Part shown: in pieces, positions 33,562 through 42,384 of the stretch
How positions within the stretch are numbered: the first letter of the stretch is position 1
How the letters are laid out: every line of letters begins with the position of its first letter
Made by a program: the position numbers and the translations under genes
Notes under the pieces: generated by a model
What the model was told of the DNA's origin: nothing
The model's database searches: none
The model's input: only the letters and a program-made list of their open reading frames with translations
Source: Sphaerisporangium perillae
Lineage (GTDB): Bacteria; Actinomycetota; Actinomycetes; Streptosporangiales; Streptosporangiaceae
Assembly (NCBI RefSeq): GCF_023276435.1
Contig: NZ_JALLPO010000006.1
Coordinates: 62,001-126,000, forward strand
DNA: 64,000 nt
Direction of reading: 5' to 3'

Positions 33562-34590
33562 CTACTTCTCGGTCTCCCCGGCACGTACGCGGATCCCGGT
33601 CAGCCGCCGGAAGATGTCCCACCAGAACGGGGCGCCGAACAGCAGGGCGAAGAAGGTGATCAGGAAGCCCGGCCAGTGGCCCGGGCTCATCAGGCGGTGC
33701 AGCCACTCCCCGCCGTTCCAGGTCCACTGGGGGCTGCCGTTCGCCGGGATCTTCACCGACACCGGGGCATTGCCCACGATCTGCACGAACGCCGGAGCCG
33801 ACAGCACCTCGGTGACGCAGGCGTACGGGTCGGTGGGATGGTCGGGACACTTCTCCCGCAGACCCGCCAGCGACTGCGCTCCCCCGTCGGCCGTGGCCGC
33901 CACCTGGGCGCGGATGGCGTTGTCGGTCAGGATCGCCCTGCCGTACTCCAGCGCGTCCATGCTGAACAGCAGCGTCAGCAGCAGGCCGAGCACGGCGATG
34001 ACCCAGCGAACGTAACGGCGGTACAGCACGGTGAGACGACGCATCTCGCCGTCGAACCACTGCTCCACGGCCGCGCGGAATGCCTCGAGCTCGCCGTTCG
34101 CGGTGTCCCAGGCGCTCTTCAGGGGCCGGTACAGAGGGCTGCCGGCCGCCTCGAGCCTCGCCAGCATGGCGGGCACGCCGCCCTCACCGGTGGCGATCTC
34201 CATCATCGCCGTGGCGAACCGCGTGGGCGGGATGGAGGCGATGTTCGTCTTGCCGTCCTTGCCGTCCTTGCCGTGGTCGATCTCGCGGAGCCGCTCGTAC
34301 AGCATGCCGGACAGGCTGGGGGCGGCGCTGTCCACCGGCGGGGGAAGCGGGCTGAAGGCCGGCCGCACGTCCTTGCGGAAGGGCAGGCGGGCGAAGACGT
34401 CGCCGATCGTGCTGGGGATCGACTTCTTGCCGTTGTGCCCGTCCAGCATGTCCTTCAGGTAGGCCCACAGGAACTTGCTGCGGATGCCGAGCAGCCGCAC
34501 CAGGCCCTCGTTGATCCCGCTGAGCAGCAGCGAGAACAGCAGGAATGCCAGCACCAGCCCGATGGCGAGGTCGATGTAGACAGAGTTCAA
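33562..34590 (-). CDS. Membrane protein, unknown
   Basis: A 342-residue protein. An N-terminal helix (DLAIGLVLAFLLFSLLLSGI) is followed by a cytoplasmic region of about 170 residues, a helix near 200-220 (WVIAVLGLLLTLLFSMDAL), an extracytoplasmic loop with two Cys (REKCPDHPTDPYACV) and a last helix (GFLITFFALLFGAPFWW). The two Cys may form a disulphide. No family is recognised. It is on the same strand as the deacetylase with 158 bases between. Confidence 0.6.
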   Translation of the reverse strand: MNSVYIDLAIGLVLAFLLFSLLLSGINEGLVRLLGIRSKFLWAYLKDMLDGHNGKKSIPSTIGDVFARLPFRKDVRPAFSPLPPPVDSAAPSLSGMLYERLREIDHGKDGKDGKTNIASIPPTRFATAMMEIATGEGGVPAMLARLEAAGSPLYRPLKSAWDTANGELEAFRAAVEQWFDGEMRRLTVLYRRYVRWVIAVLGLLLTLLFSMDALEYGRAILTDNAIRAQVAATADGGAQSLAGLREKCPDHPTDPYACVTEVLSAPAFVQIVGNAPVSVKIPANGSPQWTWNGGEWLHRLMSPGHWPGFLITFFALLFGAPFWWDIFRRLTGIRVRAGETEK

Positions 34591-34720
34591 AGGAGATCAC
34601 CCGCGACGGTAGGCAATGCGCGACGGTGGCCGCAATGATCAGACGTCGCCGGGTCAGGATCGGTTGTCACCGCCGCGCCCCGCCCGCCGTACGCCCCGAT
34701 GGGAACACGCCGCGGCCGGG

Positions 34721-35245
34721 TCAGGCCGCCGGGCTCCGGGTCTGCTGGGACGCGCGCCACCAGGCGAAGCTCTCGGGAAGGACGGCGGGCGCCCACGTCG
34801 GCATGCGCAGCTGCGCGGTCTCGGCCTCGGTGACCCACCGGGCCTCGTCGATCTCGACGCCGTCGGGGGCCGGCGTCCCGCCGTCGGTGTCGCAGCCGTA
34901 GCCCGTCATGACGAAGCAGACCTGGTCGCCGTTGGGATAGGTCGACCGGAAGAGCGGGCCACCGTAGGCGCCGATCAGGCCACGGATGCGGATGCCGAGG
35001 CCGAGCTCCTCGCGCACCTCGCGGACGACGGCCTCGGCCGGCGGCTCGTCGGGCTCCACGATGCCGCCCGGGGGCGACCAGAGGCCGCCGAGCTCCTTGT
35101 GCCTGGCCACCAGCATGCGGCCGTGGTCGTCGAAGACGAAGGCGGTGACCGAGGGCAGGATGAGCAACGCGTTACCGATCCGGCTGCGCACCCCGGCAAG
35201 GAACTCCGATATCGGCACGACCACTCCCCCACCGCTGTCCGCCAA
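34721..35245 (-). CDS. Nudix hydrolase
   Basis: A 174-residue pyrophosphohydrolase. The Nudix box is complete at 61-83: G61, E67, then REVREELGL at 75-83, matching Gx5Ex7REUxEExGU. WSPPGGIVEPDEPP is the usual approach to the box. Substrates range from dNTPs to NAD-type dinucleotides and cannot be told here. It lies downstream of glnE on the same strand, but 295 bases of repeats separate the two. Confidence 0.88.
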   Translation of the reverse strand: MADSGGGVVVPISEFLAGVRSRIGNALLILPSVTAFVFDDHGRMLVARHKELGGLWSPPGGIVEPDEPPAEAVVREVREELGLGIRIRGLIGAYGGPLFRSTYPNGDQVCFVMTGYGCDTDGGTPAPDGVEIDEARWVTEAETAQLRMPTWAPAVLPESFAWWRASQQTRSPAA

Positions 35246-35297
35246 GCTGACGTCAACAAAGGTACCGAGTCAGGGCATGCCACGGGGGCCGTCCCCG

Positions 35298-35535
35298 CAC
35301 CCCGGCCGGACCGCACCCCGGCCGGACCGCGCGCCGGCACGGAACGCGCGCCGGCACGGAACGCGCGAGGTCTCCGGCCTGGCCTGGTAGCCCGGGGCGC
35401 GGCAAGCGGGGCGTCCCGGCGGCGTCGCATCCCGGCGGTCCCGGCGATCCCGGCGGTCGGCCGGTCGCCCGCCGGTTCCGGTCGCCCGCCGGTTCCGGTC
35501 GCCCGCCGGTTCCGGTGGGCCGCCGGTGGGCCGCC
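35298..35535. repeat. Mosaic of short GC tandem repeats downstream of glnE
   Basis: The 295-base gap between glnE and the Nudix gene is packed with short repeats. Near 35298-35329 is a 16-base unit twice (CACCCCGGCCGGACCG), then a 15-base unit twice (CGCGCCGGCACGGAA, about 35330-35360). GGTCGCCCGCCGGTTCC occurs three times at 35463-35513, and an 11-base unit twice (GGTGGGCCGCC, 35514-35535). No gene is seen. Confidence 0.8.
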
Positions 35536-35540
35536 GGCGG

Positions 35541-38534
35541 TCAGCCGCCGTAGAAGACCCGCTCGACCACCACCCGGGCCCGGCGGGTGGTCCTGAGGTA
35601 GTCCTCGACGAAGTCCTCCGACCCGTCCGGCGGGTAGCCGAGGGCACGCGAGATCAGCATGCGCTCGCGCACGTCGCCGGGGATGCTGTCACCCGCCCGG
35701 CCGCGGACCAGCATGATCGCGTCGCGGATCTGGGAGGCGAAGCGCCAGGCCTCGGCGAGCACCTCCTCGTCGGTGGAGGCCAGCAGCCCGGCCCCGACGG
35801 CGGCGCGCAGGGCCTCCAGCGTGCGGGTGGTCCGCAGTTCGGGCAGGTCGTAGGCGTTCCTGAGCTGGATCAGCTGTGCCAGCCACTCGACGTCCGACAG
35901 CCCGCCTCTGCCCAGCTTGGTGTGCAGCAGCGGGTCGGCGCCCCGGGGGAGCCGCTCGGCCTCCATGCGGGCCTTCAGCCGCCGGATCTCCCGCACGGCC
36001 GCGTCGCCGATGCCCTCGGCCGGATAGCGAAGCGGCTCGATGAGCTCCAGGAACTGGGCCCCGAGCCCCGGGTCTCCGGCCGAGAACCGGGCCCGCAGCA
36101 GGGCCTGGGACTCCCACGGCGACGACCAGCGCCGGTAGTAGGCGGCGTAGGACGCCAGCGTGCGCACCAGGGGGCCCTGGCGGCCCTCCGGGCGCAGGTC
36201 GGGGTCGATCAGCAGGGGCGGGTCGGGGGCGGGCCGGGCGAGCAGGCGGCGCACCTCGTTGGCGACCGCCTGCGCCGCGTCGGCCGCGACCTTCTCCGCC
36301 ACTCCCTCATGCGGCGAGTGGACGAACATCACGTCGGCGTCGCTGCCGTAGGAGCACTCGTAGCCGCCGAGCCGCCCCATCGCGATGACCGCGAAGCGGG
36401 TGGGGAACTCGCCGCGCCGCTCCAGCGAGATCTTGTGGATGGCGGAGTCCAGCGCCGCCTGGATGGTGACGTCGTTGAGCTCCGAGAGCGCCTGGCCGAC
36501 CTCTTCGATGTCGACCCGGCCGACCAGCCCGGCGACGGCCGTGCGCAGCAGCTCGCGGCGGCGGAGCGCGCGGACCGCGGCGACGGCGGTCTCGGCGTCG
36601 TGGGCGTGACGCCGTACGGACGCGGCGGCCTCGGTGGCGATGGACTCTTTGGCGCGCGGGGCCAGCTCACCGTCGGAGCCGAGCATGGCGACGGCGTCCG
36701 GCGCGTGGAGCAGCAGCCCGGTGGCGTAGCGGCTGGTGCCGAGGAGGCGGGCCAGCCGCTCGGCGACGGCGGTCTCGTCGCGGAGCAGGCGCAGGTACCA
36801 CGGCGTGGTGCCGAGCTTGTCGCTGATCTGGCGGAACCCGAGCAGCCCGGCGTCCGGGTCGGGGGCGTCGGCGAACCAGCCGAGCATGACCGGAAGCAGG
36901 GTGCGCTGGATCGCGGCCCGCCGCGAGACGCCGCTGGTGAGCGCGGCGATGTGCCGGAGCGCCCCGTCGGGGTCGGCGTAGCCGAGGGCGGCCAGGCGCG
37001 CGGAGGCCGCGGCGGCGGACAGGCGGGCCTCGTCTCCGGGGAGCCGCGCGACGGCCTGGAGCAGCGGCCGGTAGAACAGCTTCTCGTGCAACCGGCGGGC
37101 CTCCATCGCGTGGCGCTTCCATCGGGTGGTGAACTCCCCCACCGGGTCGACGAGCATGCCGAGGCCCCGGCCGATGCGGCGCAGGTCGGTGACGTTCTCG
37201 GGCACGACGTGCGTGCGGCGCAGGCGGTGCAGTTGCAGCAGGTGCTCGATCTGGCGCAGGAAGGTGTAGGCCTCGGCGAGCGCCTTGGCGTCGTCCCTGC
37301 CGACGTAGCCGCCCCGCGAGAGCGCGGCCAGGGCGGGCAGGGTGGCGCGGCGGCGCAGCAGCCCGTCGGTGCGGCCGTGCACGAGCTGGAGCAGCTGGAC
37401 GGCGAACTCGATGTCGCGCAGACCCCCGGGGCCGAGTTTGATCTGCCGGTCGGCCTCGCTGGCGCGGACGTTGGCCTCGACCTTGCGGCGCATGGCCTGG
37501 ACGTCCTCGACGAAGTTGTCGCGGGCGGCGGACTGCCAGACCAGCTCGTTGGTCGCGGCGACGTACTCCCCGCCGAGCTCCAGGTCTCCGGCGACGGGAC
37601 GCGCCTTGAGCAGGGCCTGGAACTCCCAGGTCTTGGCCCACCGGCGGTAGTACGTCAGGTGGCTGGCGAGGGTGCGCACGAGCGGCCCGGCCTTGCCCTC
37701 GGGCCGCAGCGCGGCGTCGACCTCCCACAGCGCCCCCTCGGGCGTGCTGGTGGAGCAGGCGCGCATCATGCCCTGCGCCAGCTTGGTGGCGGCCTGGAGC
37801 GCCTTGGTCTCGTCGACGCCCTCCTTGGGCTCCGCCACGAAGATCACATCGACGTCGCTGATGTAGTTGAGCTCGCGGGCGCCGCACTTGCCCATGCCGA
37901 TCACCGCGAGCCGCACGTCGGAGCTCTCGGGGTGGTCGGCCCTGGCGATGGCGAGCCCAGCCTCCAGGGCGGCGGCCGCGAGGTCGGACAGTTCCGAGGT
38001 GATCTCCGACAGCGAGCCCGCGCCGGCGATGTCGCGCGCGGCGAGCTGCAGCAGCCTGCCGCGGTAGGCGACACGCAGGGCCGACATCGTGTCGGTGCCG
38101 GCGTGCGGGGCGCACGGCTCGGGCTCGGCGGGGCCGGCGCCGACGGCCTCCAGCAGTTCGGCGCGCATGTCGCGCTGGGGCGTGCGCTGCAGGGCCCGGT
38201 CGCCTTCGAGGAGCCGCCAGTGCTCGGGGTGGCGGACGACGTGCTCTCCGAGCGCGGCCGACAGGCCGAAGACGCCGAGCAGCCGCGATCGGAGGCCGGG
38301 GTCGGCGCGCATCGCGCCGAGGACGCTCGGATCACGCTCGGCGAGACGGCCGAGCGAGGTGAGGGCGAGGTCGGGGTCGGCCGCGCCGACCAGGGCCGCG
38401 AGCAGGTCGAGATCACCCACGGCCTCGGGCCCGAGGTCGTCGAGGAGCCGCTCGGCCTGGGCTCCGTCGGCGAAGCCCAGCCGGGCGAGACGCCCTGCTG
38501 TCGTCTGCATACGGGACTCGGCGGTCACAAGCAC
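35541..38534 (-). CDS. glnE: Glutamine synthetase adenylyltransferase / deadenylylase
   Basis: A 997-residue bifunctional enzyme that adds and removes AMP on a tyrosine of GlnA. It has two nucleotidyltransferase domains. The N-terminal one carries KCGARELNYISDVDVIF with Asp227 and Asp229; the C-terminal one carries LGGYECSYGSDADVMF with Asp732 and Asp734. Each is followed by a helical domain. Length is normal for actinobacteria. Its target Tyr402 of GlnA is in the same window, 12 kb upstream. No glnB is visible here. Confidence 0.96.
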   Translation of the reverse strand: MLVTAESRMQTTAGRLARLGFADGAQAERLLDDLGPEAVGDLDLLAALVGAADPDLALTSLGRLAERDPSVLGAMRADPGLRSRLLGVFGLSAALGEHVVRHPEHWRLLEGDRALQRTPQRDMRAELLEAVGAGPAEPEPCAPHAGTDTMSALRVAYRGRLLQLAARDIAGAGSLSEITSELSDLAAAALEAGLAIARADHPESSDVRLAVIGMGKCGARELNYISDVDVIFVAEPKEGVDETKALQAATKLAQGMMRACSTSTPEGALWEVDAALRPEGKAGPLVRTLASHLTYYRRWAKTWEFQALLKARPVAGDLELGGEYVAATNELVWQSAARDNFVEDVQAMRRKVEANVRASEADRQIKLGPGGLRDIEFAVQLLQLVHGRTDGLLRRRATLPALAALSRGGYVGRDDAKALAEAYTFLRQIEHLLQLHRLRRTHVVPENVTDLRRIGRGLGMLVDPVGEFTTRWKRHAMEARRLHEKLFYRPLLQAVARLPGDEARLSAAAASARLAALGYADPDGALRHIAALTSGVSRRAAIQRTLLPVMLGWFADAPDPDAGLLGFRQISDKLGTTPWYLRLLRDETAVAERLARLLGTSRYATGLLLHAPDAVAMLGSDGELAPRAKESIATEAAASVRRHAHDAETAVAAVRALRRRELLRTAVAGLVGRVDIEEVGQALSELNDVTIQAALDSAIHKISLERRGEFPTRFAVIAMGRLGGYECSYGSDADVMFVHSPHEGVAEKVAADAAQAVANEVRRLLARPAPDPPLLIDPDLRPEGRQGPLVRTLASYAAYYRRWSSPWESQALLRARFSAGDPGLGAQFLELIEPLRYPAEGIGDAAVREIRRLKARMEAERLPRGADPLLHTKLGRGGLSDVEWLAQLIQLRNAYDLPELRTTRTLEALRAAVGAGLLASTDEEVLAEAWRFASQIRDAIMLVRGRAGDSIPGDVRERMLISRALGYPPDGSEDFVEDYLRTTRRARVVVERVFYGG

Positions 38535-38646
38535 AAAGTAGCCGCTGCCTCACGGTTCCGTCGTTAGTGGTTCCGCAACGTAATCGGCCGGTCACCGTGA
38601 ATGGACATGGGTGCCGGGGCCGGGCTCGGCGCCTGCCTGGGACGGT

Positions 38647-39441
38647 TCACGCGCCGGTCGCCGGAGAGGCGGCCTCGGCGGGGGTCCGGTCGTCCGTGGC
38701 CGGGGTGGGCCCGCCGGTGACGACGGCGGCGAAGGCCTCGGCGAAGGGCCGCCAGGTTCCGGCGAGCTCGTCGTCCGCGGCGGTCACCGCGGCGTCCAGC
38801 CGCTCCACGTCGAACCCGGCCGCGGCGAGCTCGCCCGCGTTGGGGGCGGTCCAGGAGCGGAAGATCTCGGGGGTGGCCTCCGGGTGGAACTGCACGGCCC
38901 AGGCGCGGCCGCCGAGCCGGTAGGCCTGGGCGGGGTAGGCGGTGGCGGTGGCAAGCGGGACGGCGCCGGGCGGGAGCGCGGTCATGGCGTCCTGGTGGTA
39001 CTGCACGGCCCGTACGGCGGGCGGGAGCCGCGCGAACAGCGGATCGTCCGCCGCGGCGGGCAGGAGCGACACGGCGCCGAGGCCGACCTCCAGCCCGGCG
39101 GTCCCCGGCTTCACCTCTCCCCCGCAGGCCAGGGTCATGAGCTGGGCGCCGAGGCAGATGCCGAGGGTGGGCAGCGAGGCGTCGACGGCGCGCCTGATGA
39201 GCTCGCGGGTGGCGGGCAGCCACGGGTATCCCTCGTCGTCCCAGGCCGAGGCCGCGCCGCCGAGCACGATAAGGCCGGCCGGAAACCCGCTCGCGGGCGG
39301 CCCGTCATCGAGGACGGGGACCTCCTCCCCGAGATAGGGGCGGACGACCTCGCAGGTCACTCCCCCACCGGCCAGCCATCCGGCGAGGAACCCCAGGCCG
39401 GCCTCGGCCTCGTGCTCGACGATCAGAACCCGATCTCCCAT
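38647..39441 (-). CDS. Type 1 glutamine amidotransferase (GMP-synthase-like)
   Basis: A 264-residue class I glutamine amidotransferase domain standing alone. The nucleophile is Cys96 in LGICLGAQL, with His186 and Glu188 in VQFHPEATPE. PAGLIVLGGAASAWDDEGYP is a family segment seen in gamma-glutamyl hydrolase-like members that may cleave gamma-glutamyl amines. It stands upstream of glnE on the same strand with 112 bases between, and a regulatory link to nitrogen metabolism is likely from context. Confidence 0.87.
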   Translation of the reverse strand: MGDRVLIVEHEAEAGLGFLAGWLAGGGVTCEVVRPYLGEEVPVLDDGPPASGFPAGLIVLGGAASAWDDEGYPWLPATRELIRRAVDASLPTLGICLGAQLMTLACGGEVKPGTAGLEVGLGAVSLLPAAADDPLFARLPPAVRAVQYHQDAMTALPPGAVPLATATAYPAQAYRLGGRAWAVQFHPEATPEIFRSWTAPNAGELAAAGFDVERLDAAVTAADDELAGTWRPFAEAFAAVVTGGPTPATDDRTPAEAASPATGA

Positions 39442-39504
39442 GCGTCAATTATGGGTGCCCGAAACCGGTGACCCGCGCAAAGTCCCAGGAAGGCACTAAA
39501 AAGT

Positions 39505-39529
39505 GGAACTTATCCGCTATACAGTCGTT
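39505..39529 (+). promoter_or_regulatory. Possible ECF-sigma promoter of the flotillin operon
   Basis: GGAAC (39505-39509) and CGTT (39526-39529), 16 bases apart, resemble the -35 and -10 of envelope-stress ECF sigma factors. CGGTTC-GGGG-GAACCG (39533-39548), a hairpin or operator, follows. The first gene starts at 39573. Confidence 0.3.
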
Positions 39530-39572
39530 TATCGGTTCGGGGGAACCGTTAACTAGGGGAAAGCACGAGACG

Positions 39573-40298
39573 ATGGGGGAGTTCGTCCGTACGGCGTTGA
39601 GTTTTCCCGCCGTGCTGTTCAGTTTCTTGCTGGTCGTGGTCGTCGCGTACTGGGTCCTGGTGCTGCTGGGGGGCGCCGGACTCGACGCGCTGGACGGGGA
39701 CGGCGCGAGCGACGCCGGCCACGAGGCCGGGGCCCTTTCGGCCCTCGGCCTCGGCGGGGTGCCGGCGACCGTGGCGGTCTCGCTGCTGATCGCCCTCTCG
39801 TGGTTCGGCAGCCTCTCCGGCACGGCCCTGCTCGGTGACCCGCCGGCCCTCGCCCGGGTCGCCGTTCTCGTCGCGGCGCCGGTCTGCGCCTGGCTCGTCA
39901 CGCGCCTCCTGGTGCTGCCGCTGCGGCGCGTCTTCGCCATCCACCGAGCGCCGTCCCGCAAGGACTTCGTGGGCAGGACGTGCGTCATCCGCACGGGCCG
40001 CGTGGGATCCGACTTCGGCCAGGCCGAGGTCAGGGCGTCCGACGGCTCGTCCGCCGTCATCCAGGTCAGGCAGATGCAGTGGCCGAGCCACGCGCTGCGG
40101 GATGTGCTCGACGCCGAGCACCCCTCCCGTGGCGGATCCGGGCCCGAGCCCTCCACCGGAGACGAGCAGGAGCGCAGGCACGAGCGAGCGCTCCGCGCGG
40201 GCGACACCGCCCTGATCTTCGACCACGACGCGGACGGCGAGTTCTTCTGGGTCACCCCCTACGACGCGGAACTCGACCCCGACGCCCCTACCAGGTAA
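39573..40298 (+). CDS. YqiJ-like membrane protein (NfeD/OB-fold C-terminus)
   Basis: A 241-residue protein with three hydrophobic helices (about 8-30, 55-80 and 88-110), then a cytoplasmic beta domain of the OB type, FVGRTCVIRTGRVGSDFGQA, as in NfeD/YqiJ partners of flotillins. The tail is acidic. The start ATG at 39573 (MGEFVRTALSFPAV) is preferred to the longer frame. Ten bases separate it from the flotillin gene. YqiJ-YqiK pairs in other bacteria share this order, so it likely helps anchor or regulate the flotillin scaffold. Confidence 0.75.
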   Translation: MGEFVRTALSFPAVLFSFLLVVVVAYWVLVLLGGAGLDALDGDGASDAGHEAGALSALGLGGVPATVAVSLLIALSWFGSLSGTALLGDPPALARVAVLVAAPVCAWLVTRLLVLPLRRVFAIHRAPSRKDFVGRTCVIRTGRVGSDFGQAEVRASDGSSAVIQVRQMQWPSHALRDVLDAEHPSRGGSGPEPSTGDEQERRHERALRAGDTALIFDHDADGEFFWVTPYDAELDPDAPTR

Positions 40299-40308
40299 GG
40301 GATTTGCA

Positions 40309-42384
40309 TTGGACGTCATCTCCACCGGCTTCGGCGTGCTGCTCGCCGTCATCCTCGTCATCGTGATCACCATGCTGATCGTGATCACTCGCCTGTTCCG
40401 CAAGGTCGAGCAGGGCAAGGCGCTGATCATCTCGAAGGTCAAGGCCGTCGAGGTCACCTTCACCGGAGCCATCGTGCTGCCCGTCCTGCACAAGGCCGAG
40501 GTGATGGACATCTCGGTGAAGACCATCGAGATCCAGCGCACCGGCCAGGAAGGCCTGATCTGCCGGGACAACATCCGTGCCGACATCCGCATCACGTTCT
40601 TCGTCCGCGTCAACAAGACCGCCGAGGACGTGGTGAAGGTGGCCCAGGCCATCGGCACCGCGCGGGCCAGCGACGAGGGGACCCTGCAGGAGCTGTTCAG
40701 CGCGAAGTTCTCCGAGGCGCTGAAGACCGTCGGCAAGCAGCTCGACTTCGTCGACCTCTACACCAAGCGTGACGACTTCCGGGACCAGATCATCCAGGTC
40801 ATCGGCACCGACCTGAACGGCTACAGCCTCGAGGACGCCGCGATCGACTTCCTCGAGCAGACGCCCATGGCCCAGCTCGACCCCGCCAACATCCTCGACG
40901 CCCAGGGCATCCGCAAGATCACCGAGTTGACCGCGATCGAGCACGTCCGCACGAACGAGTTCCAGCGCCACGAGGAGAAGGAGATCACCCGCCAGAACGT
41001 CGACGCGCGGGAGGCGATCCTGGAGCTTGAGCGGCGGCAGGCCGACGCGGAGATCAAGCAGAAGCGCGAGGTCGAGACCATGCGGGCCCGCGAGGAGGCC
41101 GAGATCGCCCGAGTGCAGGCGGAGGAGCGGCTGAAGGCCCGCACCGCCGACATCCGCACCGACGAGCAGCTCGGCGTCCAGCAGGAGAACAGGGCCAGGG
41201 AGGTCGCGGTCGCCGAGAAGAACCGGGAACGGGTCATCGCGATCGAGACCGAGCGGATCGAGAAGGACCGCCAGCTCGAGGTCATCGCCCGCGAGCGCGA
41301 GACGCAGCTCTCCACGATCTCCAAGGACAAGGAGCTGGAGACCGAGAAGCGCACTATGGCGGAGATCATCCGCGAGCGCATCGCGGTGGAGAAGACCGTG
41401 GCCGAGCAGGAGGAGATCATCAAGCGCCTGCGCGCCGTCGAGGAGGCCGAGCGGATACGTCAGACCGTGGTGATCCAGGCCGAGGCCGAGGCGCAGGAGG
41501 GGCTGGTCAAGGACATCAAGGCCGCCGAGGCGGCCGAGGCGGCGGCCAAGCACAAGGCGCGCGAGGAACTGGTGCTGGCCGAGGCACGCCAGCAGGCCGC
41601 CGAGTTCGACGCGCGGGCGAAGATCCGCTTGGCCGAGGGCATCCAGGCCGAGGCGGCCGCGGCCGGCCTCGCCGAGGTGCAGGTGCGCGAGCGGGACGCG
41701 GTCGCCATCGAGAAGGTCGGCCGCGCCGAGGCCGCCGTGGAGCGGGAGAAGACCCTGGTGGCGGCCACCGCGGTGGGCGAGAGGCTGAAGTCCGAGGCCG
41801 AGGGCCTGAAGGAGAAGGCGGCGGCGATGGCCGCGCTGGACGACGCCACCCGCGCCCACGAGGAGTACCGCCTGCGGCTGGAGGCCGAGAAGGAGCTGCG
41901 CCTGGCCGGCTTCGAGGTGCAGCGCTCCATCGCCGAGTCGCAGGCCATCGTGCTGGCCGCCGGGCTGGAGAAGGCCGACATCGACATCGTCGGCGGCGAC
42001 GGGATGTTCTTCGACCGGCTCATGGGCTCCATCGCGCTCGGCAAGAGCGTGGACGGCTTCGTCGAGCACTCCGAGGTGGCGAAGAAGCTGGCCGGGCCGT
42101 GGCTGGACGGGTCGTCGAGCTTCCCTGAGGACGTCACGCGGCTGCTCGGCTCGCTGAGCTCCTCCGACGTGAAGAACCTGACGATCTCGGCGCTGCTCAT
42201 ACGGCTCATCCAGGCGGGCGGGCCCGAGAGCGGGCAGCTGAGCAAGCTGCTGGAGACGGCACGCCGGCTCGGCGTCGCGGAGGCGCCCCTGTCCGCGGCG
42301 CACCTGGGCAACGGGCTCGGAACCGCCGCCATCCCGGCGGGCGCGGCCGGAGCCGCCACGGGCGCCACCAGCGCCGAGCAGTGA
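40309..42384 (+). CDS. Flotillin-like SPFH protein (YqiK type)
   Basis: A 691-residue flotillin. One N-terminal helix (GFGVLLAVILVIVITMLIV) is followed by the SPFH domain (about 30-200; SVKTIEIQRTGQEGLICRDN). A very long charged coiled coil (about 200-560) is rich in Glu, Arg and Ala. A soluble C-terminal domain precedes an Ala/Gly tail. It is expected to form ring-like membrane scaffolds of low-fluidity domains. The TTG start follows AAGGGA. Its TGA overlaps the GTG of the ATPase gene by 4 bases, so the two are translationally coupled. Confidence 0.85.
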   Translation: MDVISTGFGVLLAVILVIVITMLIVITRLFRKVEQGKALIISKVKAVEVTFTGAIVLPVLHKAEVMDISVKTIEIQRTGQEGLICRDNIRADIRITFFVRVNKTAEDVVKVAQAIGTARASDEGTLQELFSAKFSEALKTVGKQLDFVDLYTKRDDFRDQIIQVIGTDLNGYSLEDAAIDFLEQTPMAQLDPANILDAQGIRKITELTAIEHVRTNEFQRHEEKEITRQNVDAREAILELERRQADAEIKQKREVETMRAREEAEIARVQAEERLKARTADIRTDEQLGVQQENRAREVAVAEKNRERVIAIETERIEKDRQLEVIARERETQLSTISKDKELETEKRTMAEIIRERIAVEKTVAEQEEIIKRLRAVEEAERIRQTVVIQAEAEAQEGLVKDIKAAEAAEAAAKHKAREELVLAEARQQAAEFDARAKIRLAEGIQAEAAAAGLAEVQVRERDAVAIEKVGRAEAAVEREKTLVAATAVGERLKSEAEGLKEKAAAMAALDDATRAHEEYRLRLEAEKELRLAGFEVQRSIAESQAIVLAAGLEKADIDIVGGDGMFFDRLMGSIALGKSVDGFVEHSEVAKKLAGPWLDGSSSFPEDVTRLLGSLSSSDVKNLTISALLIRLIQAGGPESGQLSKLLETARRLGVAEAPLSAAHLGNGLGTAAIPAGAAGAATGATSAEQ

